Shown here: positions 17,980-26,353 of the stretch, piece after piece
Layout: each line of letters begins with the position of its first letter
Position numbering within the stretch: position 1 is the stretch's first letter
Made by a program: the position numbers and the translations under genes
DNA from: Hoeflea_A sp965228785
Lineage (GTDB): Bacteria; Pseudomonadota; Alphaproteobacteria; Rhizobiales; Rhizobiaceae
Length of the DNA: 64,000 nt
Assembly: GCA_965228785.1 (NCBI GenBank)
Contig: CBDDIF010000001.1
Span: 124,001 to 188,000, forward strand
Reading direction: 5' to 3'
The notes under the pieces: generated by a model
Told to the model about the DNA's origin: nothing
What the model saw: the letters and a program-made list of their open reading frames with translations, nothing else
Databases searched by the model: none

Positions 17980-19389
17980 CTACAGAGCTCGCGCGATGTC
18001 GCGAATCGCTTCGAACGCGGTGAGCATATCCTCGCGTTGCATCTCGAACTGGCCAGCGACGAAGCGGATGACCAGCTTGCCCTCGTTCAGCGTCTGGGTC
18101 AGATAGATCCGTCCGTCATCATTGATGGCGTCGATGAGATTGCGGTTGTGTTCATCAAGATCGCCGTCGAAGCCCTGCGGCACATGTCGGAAGGAAAACA
18201 GCGAGAGCACCGGTGCGGTGGTAATCTCGAAGTCCGGTTCGGCGTCAAGCATTTCGGCAAGTTCCTGTGCCCAGGCGACATGGTTGCGGATACGGGTGCG
18301 CAGACCGTCCAGGCCATAGGCGCGGATCAGGAACCACAGTTTGAGGGCGCGGAAGCGGCGGCCGAGCGGCACGGACCATTCACTGAAATTGACGAAACCT
18401 TCCTTGCCGTGGGTTTTCAAATATTCCGGGTGGATGGCCAGCGTGCGGACAAGGCTTTCAGAATCGCGGACGAAATGGGCCGAGCATTCCATGGAGGCGC
18501 CCAGCCACTTGTGCGGATTGAAAACGATGCTGTCGGCCGCCTCCACGCCGCTCCAGAGTGTGCGGAACTCGGGGCAGATCATCGCCGTGCCGGCCCAGGC
18601 GGCATCGACATGGACGTAGAGACCCTCGTCCGTGCCGACTTTGCACACGGCGGCGATGTCGTCCGTGGCACCGGTCGACGTGCCGCCGACACAGGCGACG
18701 ATGCCGGCCGGCACCAAGCCGGCTTCCCGGTCGGCACGGATGGCCGCCCGAAGTGCTTCAACGTCGAGAGCCTGGTTTTCGTCGGTCGGAATCTTGACCA
18801 GATTGTCCTGCCCCAGGCCGGACACCCACATGGCCTTGTCGATGGATGTATGGGTTCCCGTGGAGGCATAGACGCGCAACGGCGGCCGGCCGAACAGTCC
18901 GGTCTGGTTGCCGGTCCAGTCGAGCGCCCGCTCGCGCATGGTCAGGATCGCGCACAGGGTCGCGGTCGAGGCGGTGTCCTGCAGCGTTCCGCTGAAACTA
19001 TCCGGCAGGTTCAGCGCCTGGCGGAGCCAGTCGACCATGCGCACTTCGAGTTCCGTGGCGGCCGGCGAGGTTTGCCACAGCATGCACTGGGTTGCCATGG
19101 CGCCGGCCAATTGTTCGGCGATGATGGCTGCCGGTGCGGCATTGCTCTGGAAATAGGCAAAGAACCGGGGATGTTGCCAATGGGTCATGCCGCCCGGAAT
19201 GATGCGCTCGAAATCGGCGAAAATCGTCTCCATCTCTTCCGCGGCATCGGGCGGAGAATCCGGAAGCATGGCGCCGATATCGCCCGGCTCGACCTGAGGG
19301 CGTACCGGACGGTCGATCAGCGTGTCCAGATAATCGGCAGACCAGTCACTGGCGCGGTGCGACCAGGTTCGAAATTCGCTTTTGTCCAT
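17980..19389 (-). CDS. Pyridoxal-phosphate-dependent group II decarboxylase
   Basis: A 469-aa protein of the aromatic-L-amino-acid/tryptophan decarboxylase family. The PLP-binding lysine is in VFNPHKWLGAS (about residue 294). The conserved HVDAAWAGTAMICPE and MTHWQHPRFFAYF segments are also present. The reaction would be amino acid to amine plus CO2, in the cytoplasm. Whether the substrate is an aromatic amino acid cannot be decided by eye. It is followed closely by the DUF454 gene. Confidence 0.9.
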   Translation of the reverse strand: MDKSEFRTWSHRASDWSADYLDTLIDRPVRPQVEPGDIGAMLPDSPPDAAEEMETIFADFERIIPGGMTHWQHPRFFAYFQSNAAPAAIIAEQLAGAMATQCMLWQTSPAATELEVRMVDWLRQALNLPDSFSGTLQDTASTATLCAILTMRERALDWTGNQTGLFGRPPLRVYASTGTHTSIDKAMWVSGLGQDNLVKIPTDENQALDVEALRAAIRADREAGLVPAGIVACVGGTSTGATDDIAAVCKVGTDEGLYVHVDAAWAGTAMICPEFRTLWSGVEAADSIVFNPHKWLGASMECSAHFVRDSESLVRTLAIHPEYLKTHGKEGFVNFSEWSVPLGRRFRALKLWFLIRAYGLDGLRTRIRNHVAWAQELAEMLDAEPDFEITTAPVLSLFSFRHVPQGFDGDLDEHNRNLIDAINDDGRIYLTQTLNEGKLVIRFVAGQFEMQREDMLTAFEAIRDIARAL

Positions 19390-19586
19390 CTGAAGCCTTT
19401 CAGTGAAATCCGGATCGACCGTAGAGACTGGGCCGTCGCAAATCCAGATTCATTTCGACTGTAGGCTGAATTGATCGCGACAGGGCTTTGCGGGTGCGTG
19501 CGATAGTGTTACGAAAGCGCTTTCGGAACGGATCTATGGGAGGTTCCGTTACAATCCTGATTGGTGGGTCGGGATGCAGGGAGGCA

Positions 19587-21374
19587 ATGAACGACATCAT
19601 GGCTGCGCAGGGCAAGCAATCGGAAACCCGGTCAAAGCGCGATGTTCCAACGCGGCTGCGTGATGGGCTGCACCAATTGCTGGTCGATATCTATCCAGAT
19701 CATGACGCCGAACGCCTATGTGACCAGGCAGTCGATGCCTATTGGGGCGGCGGGGCGCGGCCACGACGCCGCGGCCGGCAGTTGAGCAAACCCATCTGGA
19801 GCGAACGGGACAGCTATGTCATCACCTATGGCGACAGTATCGTCGACAGTGAGAGCCGCCCGCTGCAGCTTCTGAACGACTTTCTCGACCAGCACCTTTC
19901 CGGCTGCATCAACGGCGTTCACATCCTCCCCTACTTTCCATTCACCTCCGATGACGGCTTCGCCATCACCGACTACAGATTGGTCAATGATGCGCTGGGA
20001 GACTGGACGGATGTCGAGCGAATTTCCGGCCGCTTCAAGCTGATGTCCGACCTGGTGCTCAATCACTGTTCCAGCCAAAGTCCGTGGTTCCAGGCTTATC
20101 GTGAAGGCCGCCCACCCTACGACCGGTTCTTTTTCGAGGCATCCGTTGAAGACGATCTTTCCCTGGTGGTTCGGCCGCGTGCGCATCCCCTGTTGTGTCC
20201 CGTGGAAACGGCCAACGGAGAGCGACATGTCTGGTGCACCTTCTCCCACGACCAGGTCGATTTCGATTTTTCCAATCCAGAAGTGCTGCTTGAGTTCCTG
20301 CGCATCATGCGGTTCCACATCGATCGCGGCGTGCGCACCATCCGGCTCGACGCGGTGGCTTTCGTCTGGAAGGAGGTCGGCACGTCGTGCATTCACCTGC
20401 GTCAGACCCATGACATCGTGCGGCTGATGCGCCTGCTTGCCGATTTCGATGAGGAGCCGCTGGTTCTGATCACCGAGACGAATGTGCCGAACGTTGAAAA
20501 TCTCAGCTACTTCGGCAATCGCAACGAAGCCCATGTCATCTACAATTTCTCGCTGCCGCCGCTGATTCTGCACGCCTTGCTCAACGGGTCGTCGCGAAAC
20601 CTCAATCTTTGGCAGATGGCCATGCCGCCGGCGCAGCCGGGCTGCACCTATTTCAATTTCACCGCCTCGCATGACGGCATCGGGCTTCGACCGGCCGAAG
20701 GCCTGCTCGCCGAAGACGACATCCAGTCGATGATCGATACGGTGCGCAGCTTCGGCGGCCTGGTCAGCATGCGCGCGGCTGCCGGTGGAGCGAAACGGCC
20801 TTACGAGATCAACGTGTCGCTGTTCGATGCGCTGAAGGGAACGACGGGCGGTGAAGACGATTTCAACATCGAACGTTTCCTGTGCAGCCAGGCAATTGCC
20901 ATGGCGCTGGAGGGGATCCCGGCCTTCTATATCCATTCGCTGCTGGCGACCCCGAACGACAACGCCGCCGCCGAAGCCACGGGTCACAACCGCGCCATCA
21001 ACCGGCATCGCTGGCACTATCCCGACCTGCAGGAAAAGCTCCACGATCCACAATCCCGCCAACGCATCGTTTTTGACGAAATGAGACGGATGATCGGCAT
21101 CCGCGTCCGCCAGCCGGCTTTCCACCCCAACGCCACGCAGTTCACGCTGCAGCTCGGCGACAAGCTGTTTGGCTTCTGGCGACAGAGCGCCGATCGGGCG
21201 CAAAGCATCTTCGCCATCCACAATGTCTCGGACGAAGAGGTGGACATCTCTGCCATGTCGCTCAACCTGATCGGCGGCGACCAGTGGTCGGACCTGCTCT
21301 CCGGCGAGCCCGTTGAGGCATTTTCCGGAACGATCCGTTTTGCGCCCTACCAATGCCGGTGGATCTCGAACTAA
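19587..21374 (+). CDS. GH13 sugar phosphorylase (YcjM/glucosylglycerate phosphorylase type)
   Basis: A 595-aa alpha-amylase-fold enzyme. The catalytic nucleophile is in IRLDAVAFVWKEVGTSC (about residue 255), the acid/base in LITETNVPN (about 296), and the conserved FTASHDGIGLRP is at about 362. The TSCIHLRQTHDIVRLMR segment and the ending TGHNRAINRHRW resemble GH13_18 phosphorylases of the YcjM kind more than classical sucrose phosphorylases. The reaction would be phosphorolysis of a glucoside to glucose 1-phosphate. The ATG at 19587 follows GGGAGG closely; 19599 or an upstream codon is also possible. Confidence 0.8.
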   Translation: MNDIMAAQGKQSETRSKRDVPTRLRDGLHQLLVDIYPDHDAERLCDQAVDAYWGGGARPRRRGRQLSKPIWSERDSYVITYGDSIVDSESRPLQLLNDFLDQHLSGCINGVHILPYFPFTSDDGFAITDYRLVNDALGDWTDVERISGRFKLMSDLVLNHCSSQSPWFQAYREGRPPYDRFFFEASVEDDLSLVVRPRAHPLLCPVETANGERHVWCTFSHDQVDFDFSNPEVLLEFLRIMRFHIDRGVRTIRLDAVAFVWKEVGTSCIHLRQTHDIVRLMRLLADFDEEPLVLITETNVPNVENLSYFGNRNEAHVIYNFSLPPLILHALLNGSSRNLNLWQMAMPPAQPGCTYFNFTASHDGIGLRPAEGLLAEDDIQSMIDTVRSFGGLVSMRAAAGGAKRPYEINVSLFDALKGTTGGEDDFNIERFLCSQAIAMALEGIPAFYIHSLLATPNDNAAAEATGHNRAINRHRWHYPDLQEKLHDPQSRQRIVFDEMRRMIGIRVRQPAFHPNATQFTLQLGDKLFGFWRQSADRAQSIFAIHNVSDEEVDISAMSLNLIGGDQWSDLLSGEPVEAFSGTIRFAPYQCRWISN

Positions 21375-21482
21375 ACTTTGCTCTGGATCTTTGTACTGAC
21401 CAGTGGAAATCGGTGTCGATTTCATGGAATTGTCACGGCGACACGACAATGCTTGTCGCGCTCGATCGAACTGGGGAAAGCC

Positions 21483-22313
21483 ATGACCGAAACCGACTTG
21501 CCCGTACTGGGTGCTGCCCTGCAACTGCCTGGCTATGAAAGGCTGATAGACTGGATCCGCGCTGCCGACCGGGATGTGGAATTGCAGGATTTTTACGAAC
21601 CCCGGGTGATGGACGGCGATTGGCGGGCCATTGTCGAGCGCTACCGGCCGCTGCTGGACGGTCATCGCGGTCGTCTCGGGATTCACGGTCCCTTTATCGG
21701 CCTCGATTTGGCATCCGGCGATCCGGACGTTCAGGCGGTGGTCAGCCGCCGATTGCTGCAGGGGTTGGAGATCTGTGAAGCGCTGGGGGCCAACCAGATG
21801 GTGGTGCACAGCCCGTTCAACCACTGGCATCACAACAATTTCGGCAATTTCGACTGGCTGAAAGGCGTTATGTTCGAGGCTGTCCATGCCACCCTCAAGC
21901 CGGTCATCGAGCGTGCCGAGGCGACCGGCTGCGTGCTGGTGATCGAGAATATCGAAGATGTCGATCCGCTGGAGCGTTTGCGTCTGGTCGAATCCTTCAA
22001 CAGCGCTGCTGTGCGGATTTCGCTCGACACCGGTCACGCCCATCTCAGCCGCGGCATGAGCGGTGCGCCGCCAGTCGACTATTTCGTCAAGGCCGCCGGC
22101 GGGTTGTTGCACCATGTGCATGTTCAGGACACGGATGGCCACGCCGACCGACACTGGCTGCCCGGTGACGGCACGATTTCCTGGCACGCTTTTTTCGAGG
22201 CGATCGCTGCACATACCAATGATCCCCGGATGGTGATCGAGGTGTTTCCGGACCGCGTTGCCGGCATTCCGGATTGCGTCAAGCGGCTGGAGGCGCTTGG
22301 TCTGGCGCGCTGA
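21483..22313 (+). CDS. Xylose isomerase-like TIM-barrel protein (copy 1)
   Basis: A 276-aa protein of the AP-endonuclease-2/xylose isomerase-like superfamily. Metal-ligand type residues are visible in IGIHGPF (His), VVHSPFNHWHH, LVIENIEDVDP (Glu), SLDTGHAHLS (Asp, His) and HVHVQDTDGHADRHW. GGGGAA precedes the ATG. The next gene is a clear paralogue. Following the phosphorylase, it may isomerise or epimerise a sugar or its acid released from the glucoside. The substrate is inferred only. Confidence 0.82.
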   Translation: MTETDLPVLGAALQLPGYERLIDWIRAADRDVELQDFYEPRVMDGDWRAIVERYRPLLDGHRGRLGIHGPFIGLDLASGDPDVQAVVSRRLLQGLEICEALGANQMVVHSPFNHWHHNNFGNFDWLKGVMFEAVHATLKPVIERAEATGCVLVIENIEDVDPLERLRLVESFNSAAVRISLDTGHAHLSRGMSGAPPVDYFVKAAGGLLHHVHVQDTDGHADRHWLPGDGTISWHAFFEAIAAHTNDPRMVIEVFPDRVAGIPDCVKRLEALGLAR

Positions 22314-22397
22314 CGGTTTGGCGGTTCTTTAACCGCAACCGATTATGGTATTGCCACCGGCCGAGGCAGTGGACCTGGCCGATACTTGGGAAATGCC

Positions 22398-23231
22398 ATG
22401 ACGGAAAGCGGACCGGACCTGCCTGTTTTGGGCGCTGCATTGAACATGACCAAGCTGCATGTGCTGCTTGCGTGGCTGCGCGACGGCGACCGTGATGTCG
22501 AAATACAGGATTTTGGCCATCCAAAGATCCTCGACGGTGAGTGGCAGGGCGTCGCCAAACTCTATCGGTCCTCCCTCGACGGTCACGGCGGACGCATCGG
22601 CATCCACGGTCCCTTTTACGGTTTCGACATCGGCACGACTGATTCCGAAATCCAGGTGGTGGTTCAGCGACGCTTTCTTCAGGCGCTCGAGGCGGCCGAG
22701 GCCGTTGGTGCGACCCAAATGGTCGTCCACAGTCCGTTCAACCACTGGCATCACCGCAATTTTGGTCATCAGGAAGGGCTCAAGGACCAGATCTTTGAAG
22801 CCAGCCATTCGACGCTGGGACCGGCGGTTCGGCGCGCCGAAGAGATCGGCTGCGAGTTGGTGATCGAGAATATCCAGGATGTCGACCCTCTCGACCGGGT
22901 CCGCCTGGTCGAATCCTTCGGCAGCGCCGCCGTGCGCGTGTCTTTCGATACCGGCCATGCCCGCATGATGAGCGATATGGCCGGTGCGCCACCGATCGAC
23001 TATTTCGTGAAATGTGCCGGCAAGCTGCTTCACCACGTCCACCTGCAAGATACAGATGGTTATGCAGATCGGCATTGGTTGCCGGGCGATGGTGACATCG
23101 AGTGGCACGGCTTCTTCGAAACCCTGCGCTATTCGGACAATCCGCGCCTGATTGTCGAGGTCACGTCCGGCCGAATGGCCGATATCCCAAATTGCGCTGC
23201 TCGTTTCGCTGAAGCCGGCCTGGCCCGGTAG
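22398..23231 (+). CDS. Xylose isomerase-like TIM-barrel protein (copy 2)
   Basis: A 277-aa tandem paralogue of the preceding gene, alike along the full length. It shares LPVLGAAL, QMVVHSPFNHWHH, DVDPL.R.RLVESF, DTGHA and DTDGYADRHWLPGDG. The metal-ligand positions are kept in both copies, so both are likely active, perhaps on different stereoisomers. ATG at 22398 after GGGA. It is the last gene on this strand before the convergent nicotinate cluster. Confidence 0.82.
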   Translation: MTESGPDLPVLGAALNMTKLHVLLAWLRDGDRDVEIQDFGHPKILDGEWQGVAKLYRSSLDGHGGRIGIHGPFYGFDIGTTDSEIQVVVQRRFLQALEAAEAVGATQMVVHSPFNHWHHRNFGHQEGLKDQIFEASHSTLGPAVRRAEEIGCELVIENIQDVDPLDRVRLVESFGSAAVRVSFDTGHARMMSDMAGAPPIDYFVKCAGKLLHHVHLQDTDGYADRHWLPGDGDIEWHGFFETLRYSDNPRLIVEVTSGRMADIPNCAARFAEAGLAR

Positions 23232-23304
23232 CTTGAATTCGGTCAGGCTTCATTCGATGAAACTAGCCGGCTAATTTAAAACTGTTCTCCTGACGAGCAC
23301 GGAA

Positions 23305-23886
23305 TTACCGCAGCCCGTCCTCGCCTTTGACATCCTTGGCCTCGAGGCCGCCCATGCGATTGTGGATGCGCGGACCGCAGGCCATGGCCAGGACGAAGAC
23401 GATTTCGTCGGCGCGCGGCGCGTCCGCGAGACCGACTTCCATGCCGTCGAAGTGACTGCGCACGTACGCAGCGTTGATATGGCCAAGCGGAATGTCGATC
23501 CGTGCACCGCACCCGCCGACCTTCTTGCACGACGGCACGATCGCGGCGGCTTCACCGAGCTTGTCACGCATCGCATAGCCGCCTGGCACATGCCACAGTG
23601 CGCCGTGTTCCAGTTCGCCATTTTCACCGACAATGGCGCCCTTGCCGTAACCGTCGATGGCATCGACATCGCCCAATGCCGCAATCAACCGGTCGGTCAT
23701 CATCGCGCCGAGCGGCTTCAGGTCGTCCATGGCACTTTCCAGGTCCGGCTGGAATTTGCCGGCAAAGGGATTGCGCACGACGGCGAGCATGGCTGCCTTG
23801 CGGCGAGGCGTGGCAGGCGGTGGCCCGTTTTCATGCATTGCCTCTTCGACCAGCAACAGGGTTTTTCGCACTACGAATTCAACCAT
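23305..23886 (-). CDS. DUF1185 family protein (amino acid synthesis family)
   Basis: A 193-aa protein. MLAVVRNPFAGKFQPDL, the Gly-rich GYGKGAIVGENGELEHGALWHVPGG and VPSCKKVGGCGARIDIPLGH match the DUF1185 family. The start at 23886 is preferred because AAGGA lies upstream; 23904 is an alternative. It overlaps the UPF0280 gene by 8 nt. Members often sit next to ring-reducing or ring-opening enzymes for N-heterocycles. The exact reaction is unknown, and I infer a downstream role in nicotinate breakdown. Confidence 0.85.
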   Translation of the reverse strand: MVEFVVRKTLLLVEEAMHENGPPPATPRRKAAMLAVVRNPFAGKFQPDLESAMDDLKPLGAMMTDRLIAALGDVDAIDGYGKGAIVGENGELEHGALWHVPGGYAMRDKLGEAAAIVPSCKKVGGCGARIDIPLGHINAAYVRSHFDGMEVGLADAPRADEIVFVLAMACGPRIHNRMGGLEAKDVKGEDGLR

Positions 23887-24736
23887 GGTTTCGTTTTCCT
23901 TCATCCAGCATCAATGTGTCCGGTGTCACCCACCGGACTTCGTTGTTGAGCATCAGCACCGCGCCTTCGATGGTTCCGGCGGTCAGCAGGGCTTCGGCAT
24001 AGGTGGCACCGCGATTGAGCGCGGCATCGGTTTCAGCACCGGTCAGGTCGCCGACTGCCGTCGTTACCAACCGGTCGCCAAGGTCGCTGTCGGGCGACAG
24101 CTCGATTGCCGGGGTGCGTTGGATTGCCGGGTGATCCGGCAGATCCGTTTCGTTGGCTATCAAGGTGGCCGCGACGTCCGCCTGTGCCGCGTTTTGCGCC
24201 AGGACAGTGACGGAGTCGGCGATGCCGAGCGAATGGCTCCTGCCGCGCCAACCGGATGTTGCAACGCCGCGGATTGGGTCGTCCGCACCGATGGCGATAT
24301 GACCCATCGGCCGTGAGGCGATGTCGATATCGAATTGCGCGCCCGGTCCCAGGTGAAAGGCGATATCGCCACCATTGTTCACATAGGCCTTCGGCACCGC
24401 GTTGTCGGCGAGCATCGCAGTCAGCATCTCGTCGGCGACTGCTCCGGCGACAGCCGCCATGGGCGTTACGAATCCGCCGGTAATAGGTGTGACTGCCTCA
24501 AGCATTCGTCGCGCCACGGGTCCTTCAAGTGCAGGATTTTCGGATATCGGCCGGCGCAATTCTGTCAGTTCACCGGCAAGCGGCGCGAGGATAGTTTCGA
24601 AGCGGGAGACAGCACGCCGATAGAACCCGTCTCGATCGGCATCGAAGACCTCGATGATCAAATCGATGGGCCCATGGTTGAGGTGCAGCCGCCTGCCGTC
24701 CGGCAGCAGGACCGCTCGCGGCTTCTCCCAAGGCAT
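23879..24736 (-). CDS. UPF0280 family protein (ApbE-like fold)
   Basis: A 285-aa protein. TPITGGFVTPMAAVAGAVADE and KAYVNNGGDIAFHLGPG are the diagnostic UPF0280 segments and resemble the core of ApbE flavin transferases. Its ATG overlaps the stop codon of the 6-hydroxynicotinate reductase (TAATG), indicating tight coupling. A role in attaching or handling a flavin for that reductase is a reasonable inference from the fold and position, but is not established. Confidence 0.85.
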   Translation of the reverse strand: MPWEKPRAVLLPDGRRLHLNHGPIDLIIEVFDADRDGFYRRAVSRFETILAPLAGELTELRRPISENPALEGPVARRMLEAVTPITGGFVTPMAAVAGAVADEMLTAMLADNAVPKAYVNNGGDIAFHLGPGAQFDIDIASRPMGHIAIGADDPIRGVATSGWRGRSHSLGIADSVTVLAQNAAQADVAATLIANETDLPDHPAIQRTPAIELSPDSDLGDRLVTTAVGDLTGAETDAALNRGATYAEALLTAGTIEGAVLMLNNEVRWVTPDTLMLDEGKRNHG

Positions 24737-26256
24737 TATCCGCCGCCGTTGATGGCGCTGCCCTTTGGGGGCGTAACGGCGCGCGTCGAGGAACCGTATT
24801 CCCCACCCTTGGCGAGAATGTCGTCCACCGTGCGTACGGCGTCGTCATGGCCGCCGAGAGCGCGATAATCCTCACGGCTTACGTTGAACTCGATGGGAGC
24901 GACGATGGCCGGCGTGGGCACATAGCCGAAGGAGTTGTCTGGCATTCTGGTCACATCGACCATCACCGTGATGCCGCCACCCGGCCAGACATAGACCGGA
25001 GCGCCACCGCAAGTCACTCGAGTCGATGTGCTCTGCACCGAGCGGGTCAGCTTGACCGGGTTCTTTGTGGCGCCGGAGCGCAGGGATCCGCCGGCGCCGC
25101 CCATGAACAGAACCGAACACATCGCCGGTTCACAGTTTTCACCGATCAGTTCCACCGAGGGAACCAGATTCTCTGGAAGATTAGCCGGCTTTGGTTCCAG
25201 GTTTTCGTCAAGGACATAGTAACCGTACTGTTCGCCCGTGGTCGACACCATCAGCATGGTCAGCCCGGGTTTTGCGCCCTTCTTGGCATTCCACGGTCCC
25301 AGGATGGTCAAAGGGTCTTCGACATCGGTGCCGCCCCAACCGAGGCCGGGTTCGGCCACCTGGAAATAGCGGCCCGGTGTCGAACGGCGACCCTTGATGC
25401 GGACGCCGGTGTCCTGCCAGTCGAGCACTTTGCCGGCCTGGTGTTCCGACACGACGCCGGTGATGTGGTCGTCGACCACGACCACCTCGTCGACCAGGCC
25501 GACCCACTGCGATGCGAACATGCCAATCGTGGCCGAGCCGCATCCAACCCGCATGCGGTTTTCGAGCTGTCCGTCGACGACCGGCGGCTTGCCAGCCTGC
25601 ACAAGCACGGTTGAGCCGCCGTCGATGGCCAACTCCACCGCTTCCTTGTTGCACAGCCGCATCAGCGCATCACACGTGGCGCGGCCTTCCGACTTGGATC
25701 CGCCAGTCAAATGGTCGACGCCGCCGAGCGACAGCATCTGCGAGCCGTATTCGCCGGTCATCACATGGCCGATGGCCTCGCCTCCCGCGCGCACCGTCGC
25801 TGCTTCGGCGCCGACGTGCCGGTCCGTGTCGATCTTCACCTTGGCACCGCAATAGGAAAAGATCGCTTCGGTCACCACCGTTACAACGTCGGCCCCTTCG
25901 ATGTCGCGGCTAACGATGAAGGGTGCCGGCTTGTAGTCGGGATAGGTGGTCCCGGAGCCGATGGCCGTAACAAATACCTCGCCGCCGGAAAACGGCTTGT
26001 CTTCCCAGTCGGACTTGAGGAAAGGCTTGATTTCGTCGCCGGCGGCGATGCGCCTGTCAAGAATGGTCAGCGGATCGCAGCGGACGATGCGACCGTCCTC
26101 GTTGGCGTAACGATCGCAGGCGCCGGTGCGCCCTTCGGCGACATAACACATGACCGGGCAGGCATCGCAGCGCACCTTGTCGGGCTTGGCCTTGCCGGCT
26201 TCTGCAGCCTCGGGAACCGAGCCCTCTCGCGCGGCATGGGTATGCGGTTCCGTCAT
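24736..26256 (-). CDS. hnr: 6-hydroxynicotinate reductase-like iron-sulfur flavoprotein
   Basis: A 506-aa protein resembling Hnr of Eubacterium barkeri, which reduces 6-hydroxynicotinate to 1,4,5,6-tetrahydro-6-oxonicotinate. An N-terminal Cys cluster (C30, C33, C37, with C47 and C60) could bind an iron-sulfur centre. A SGAT motif at residues 394-397 resembles sites that ApbE flavinylates. The start at 26256 follows GGAGAAG; a longer in-frame extension lacks a ribosome-binding site and would overlap the upstream gene. It lies 97 bp after the molybdenum hydroxylase. Confidence 0.82.
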   Translation of the reverse strand: MTEPHTHAAREGSVPEAAEAGKAKPDKVRCDACPVMCYVAEGRTGACDRYANEDGRIVRCDPLTILDRRIAAGDEIKPFLKSDWEDKPFSGGEVFVTAIGSGTTYPDYKPAPFIVSRDIEGADVVTVVTEAIFSYCGAKVKIDTDRHVGAEAATVRAGGEAIGHVMTGEYGSQMLSLGGVDHLTGGSKSEGRATCDALMRLCNKEAVELAIDGGSTVLVQAGKPPVVDGQLENRMRVGCGSATIGMFASQWVGLVDEVVVVDDHITGVVSEHQAGKVLDWQDTGVRIKGRRSTPGRYFQVAEPGLGWGGTDVEDPLTILGPWNAKKGAKPGLTMLMVSTTGEQYGYYVLDENLEPKPANLPENLVPSVELIGENCEPAMCSVLFMGGAGGSLRSGATKNPVKLTRSVQSTSTRVTCGGAPVYVWPGGGITVMVDVTRMPDNSFGYVPTPAIVAPIEFNVSREDYRALGGHDDAVRTVDDILAKGGEYGSSTRAVTPPKGSAINGGG

Positions 26257-26353
26257 GTCTTCTCCGTTGCGAGCGGTGAATTTCGAAAGATTTGGAGCAT
26301 TCCCGGCGACGGGAGTGGCGGCTGCAAGTTCGGGGACGTCGTTCCTGCACGCA

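Noticed and set aside
19716..22214. 832-codon minus-strand frame opposite the phosphorylase and first TIM-barrel gene
   Set aside because: It spans two real genes and their spacer on the other strand and has no recognisable domain or ribosome-binding site.
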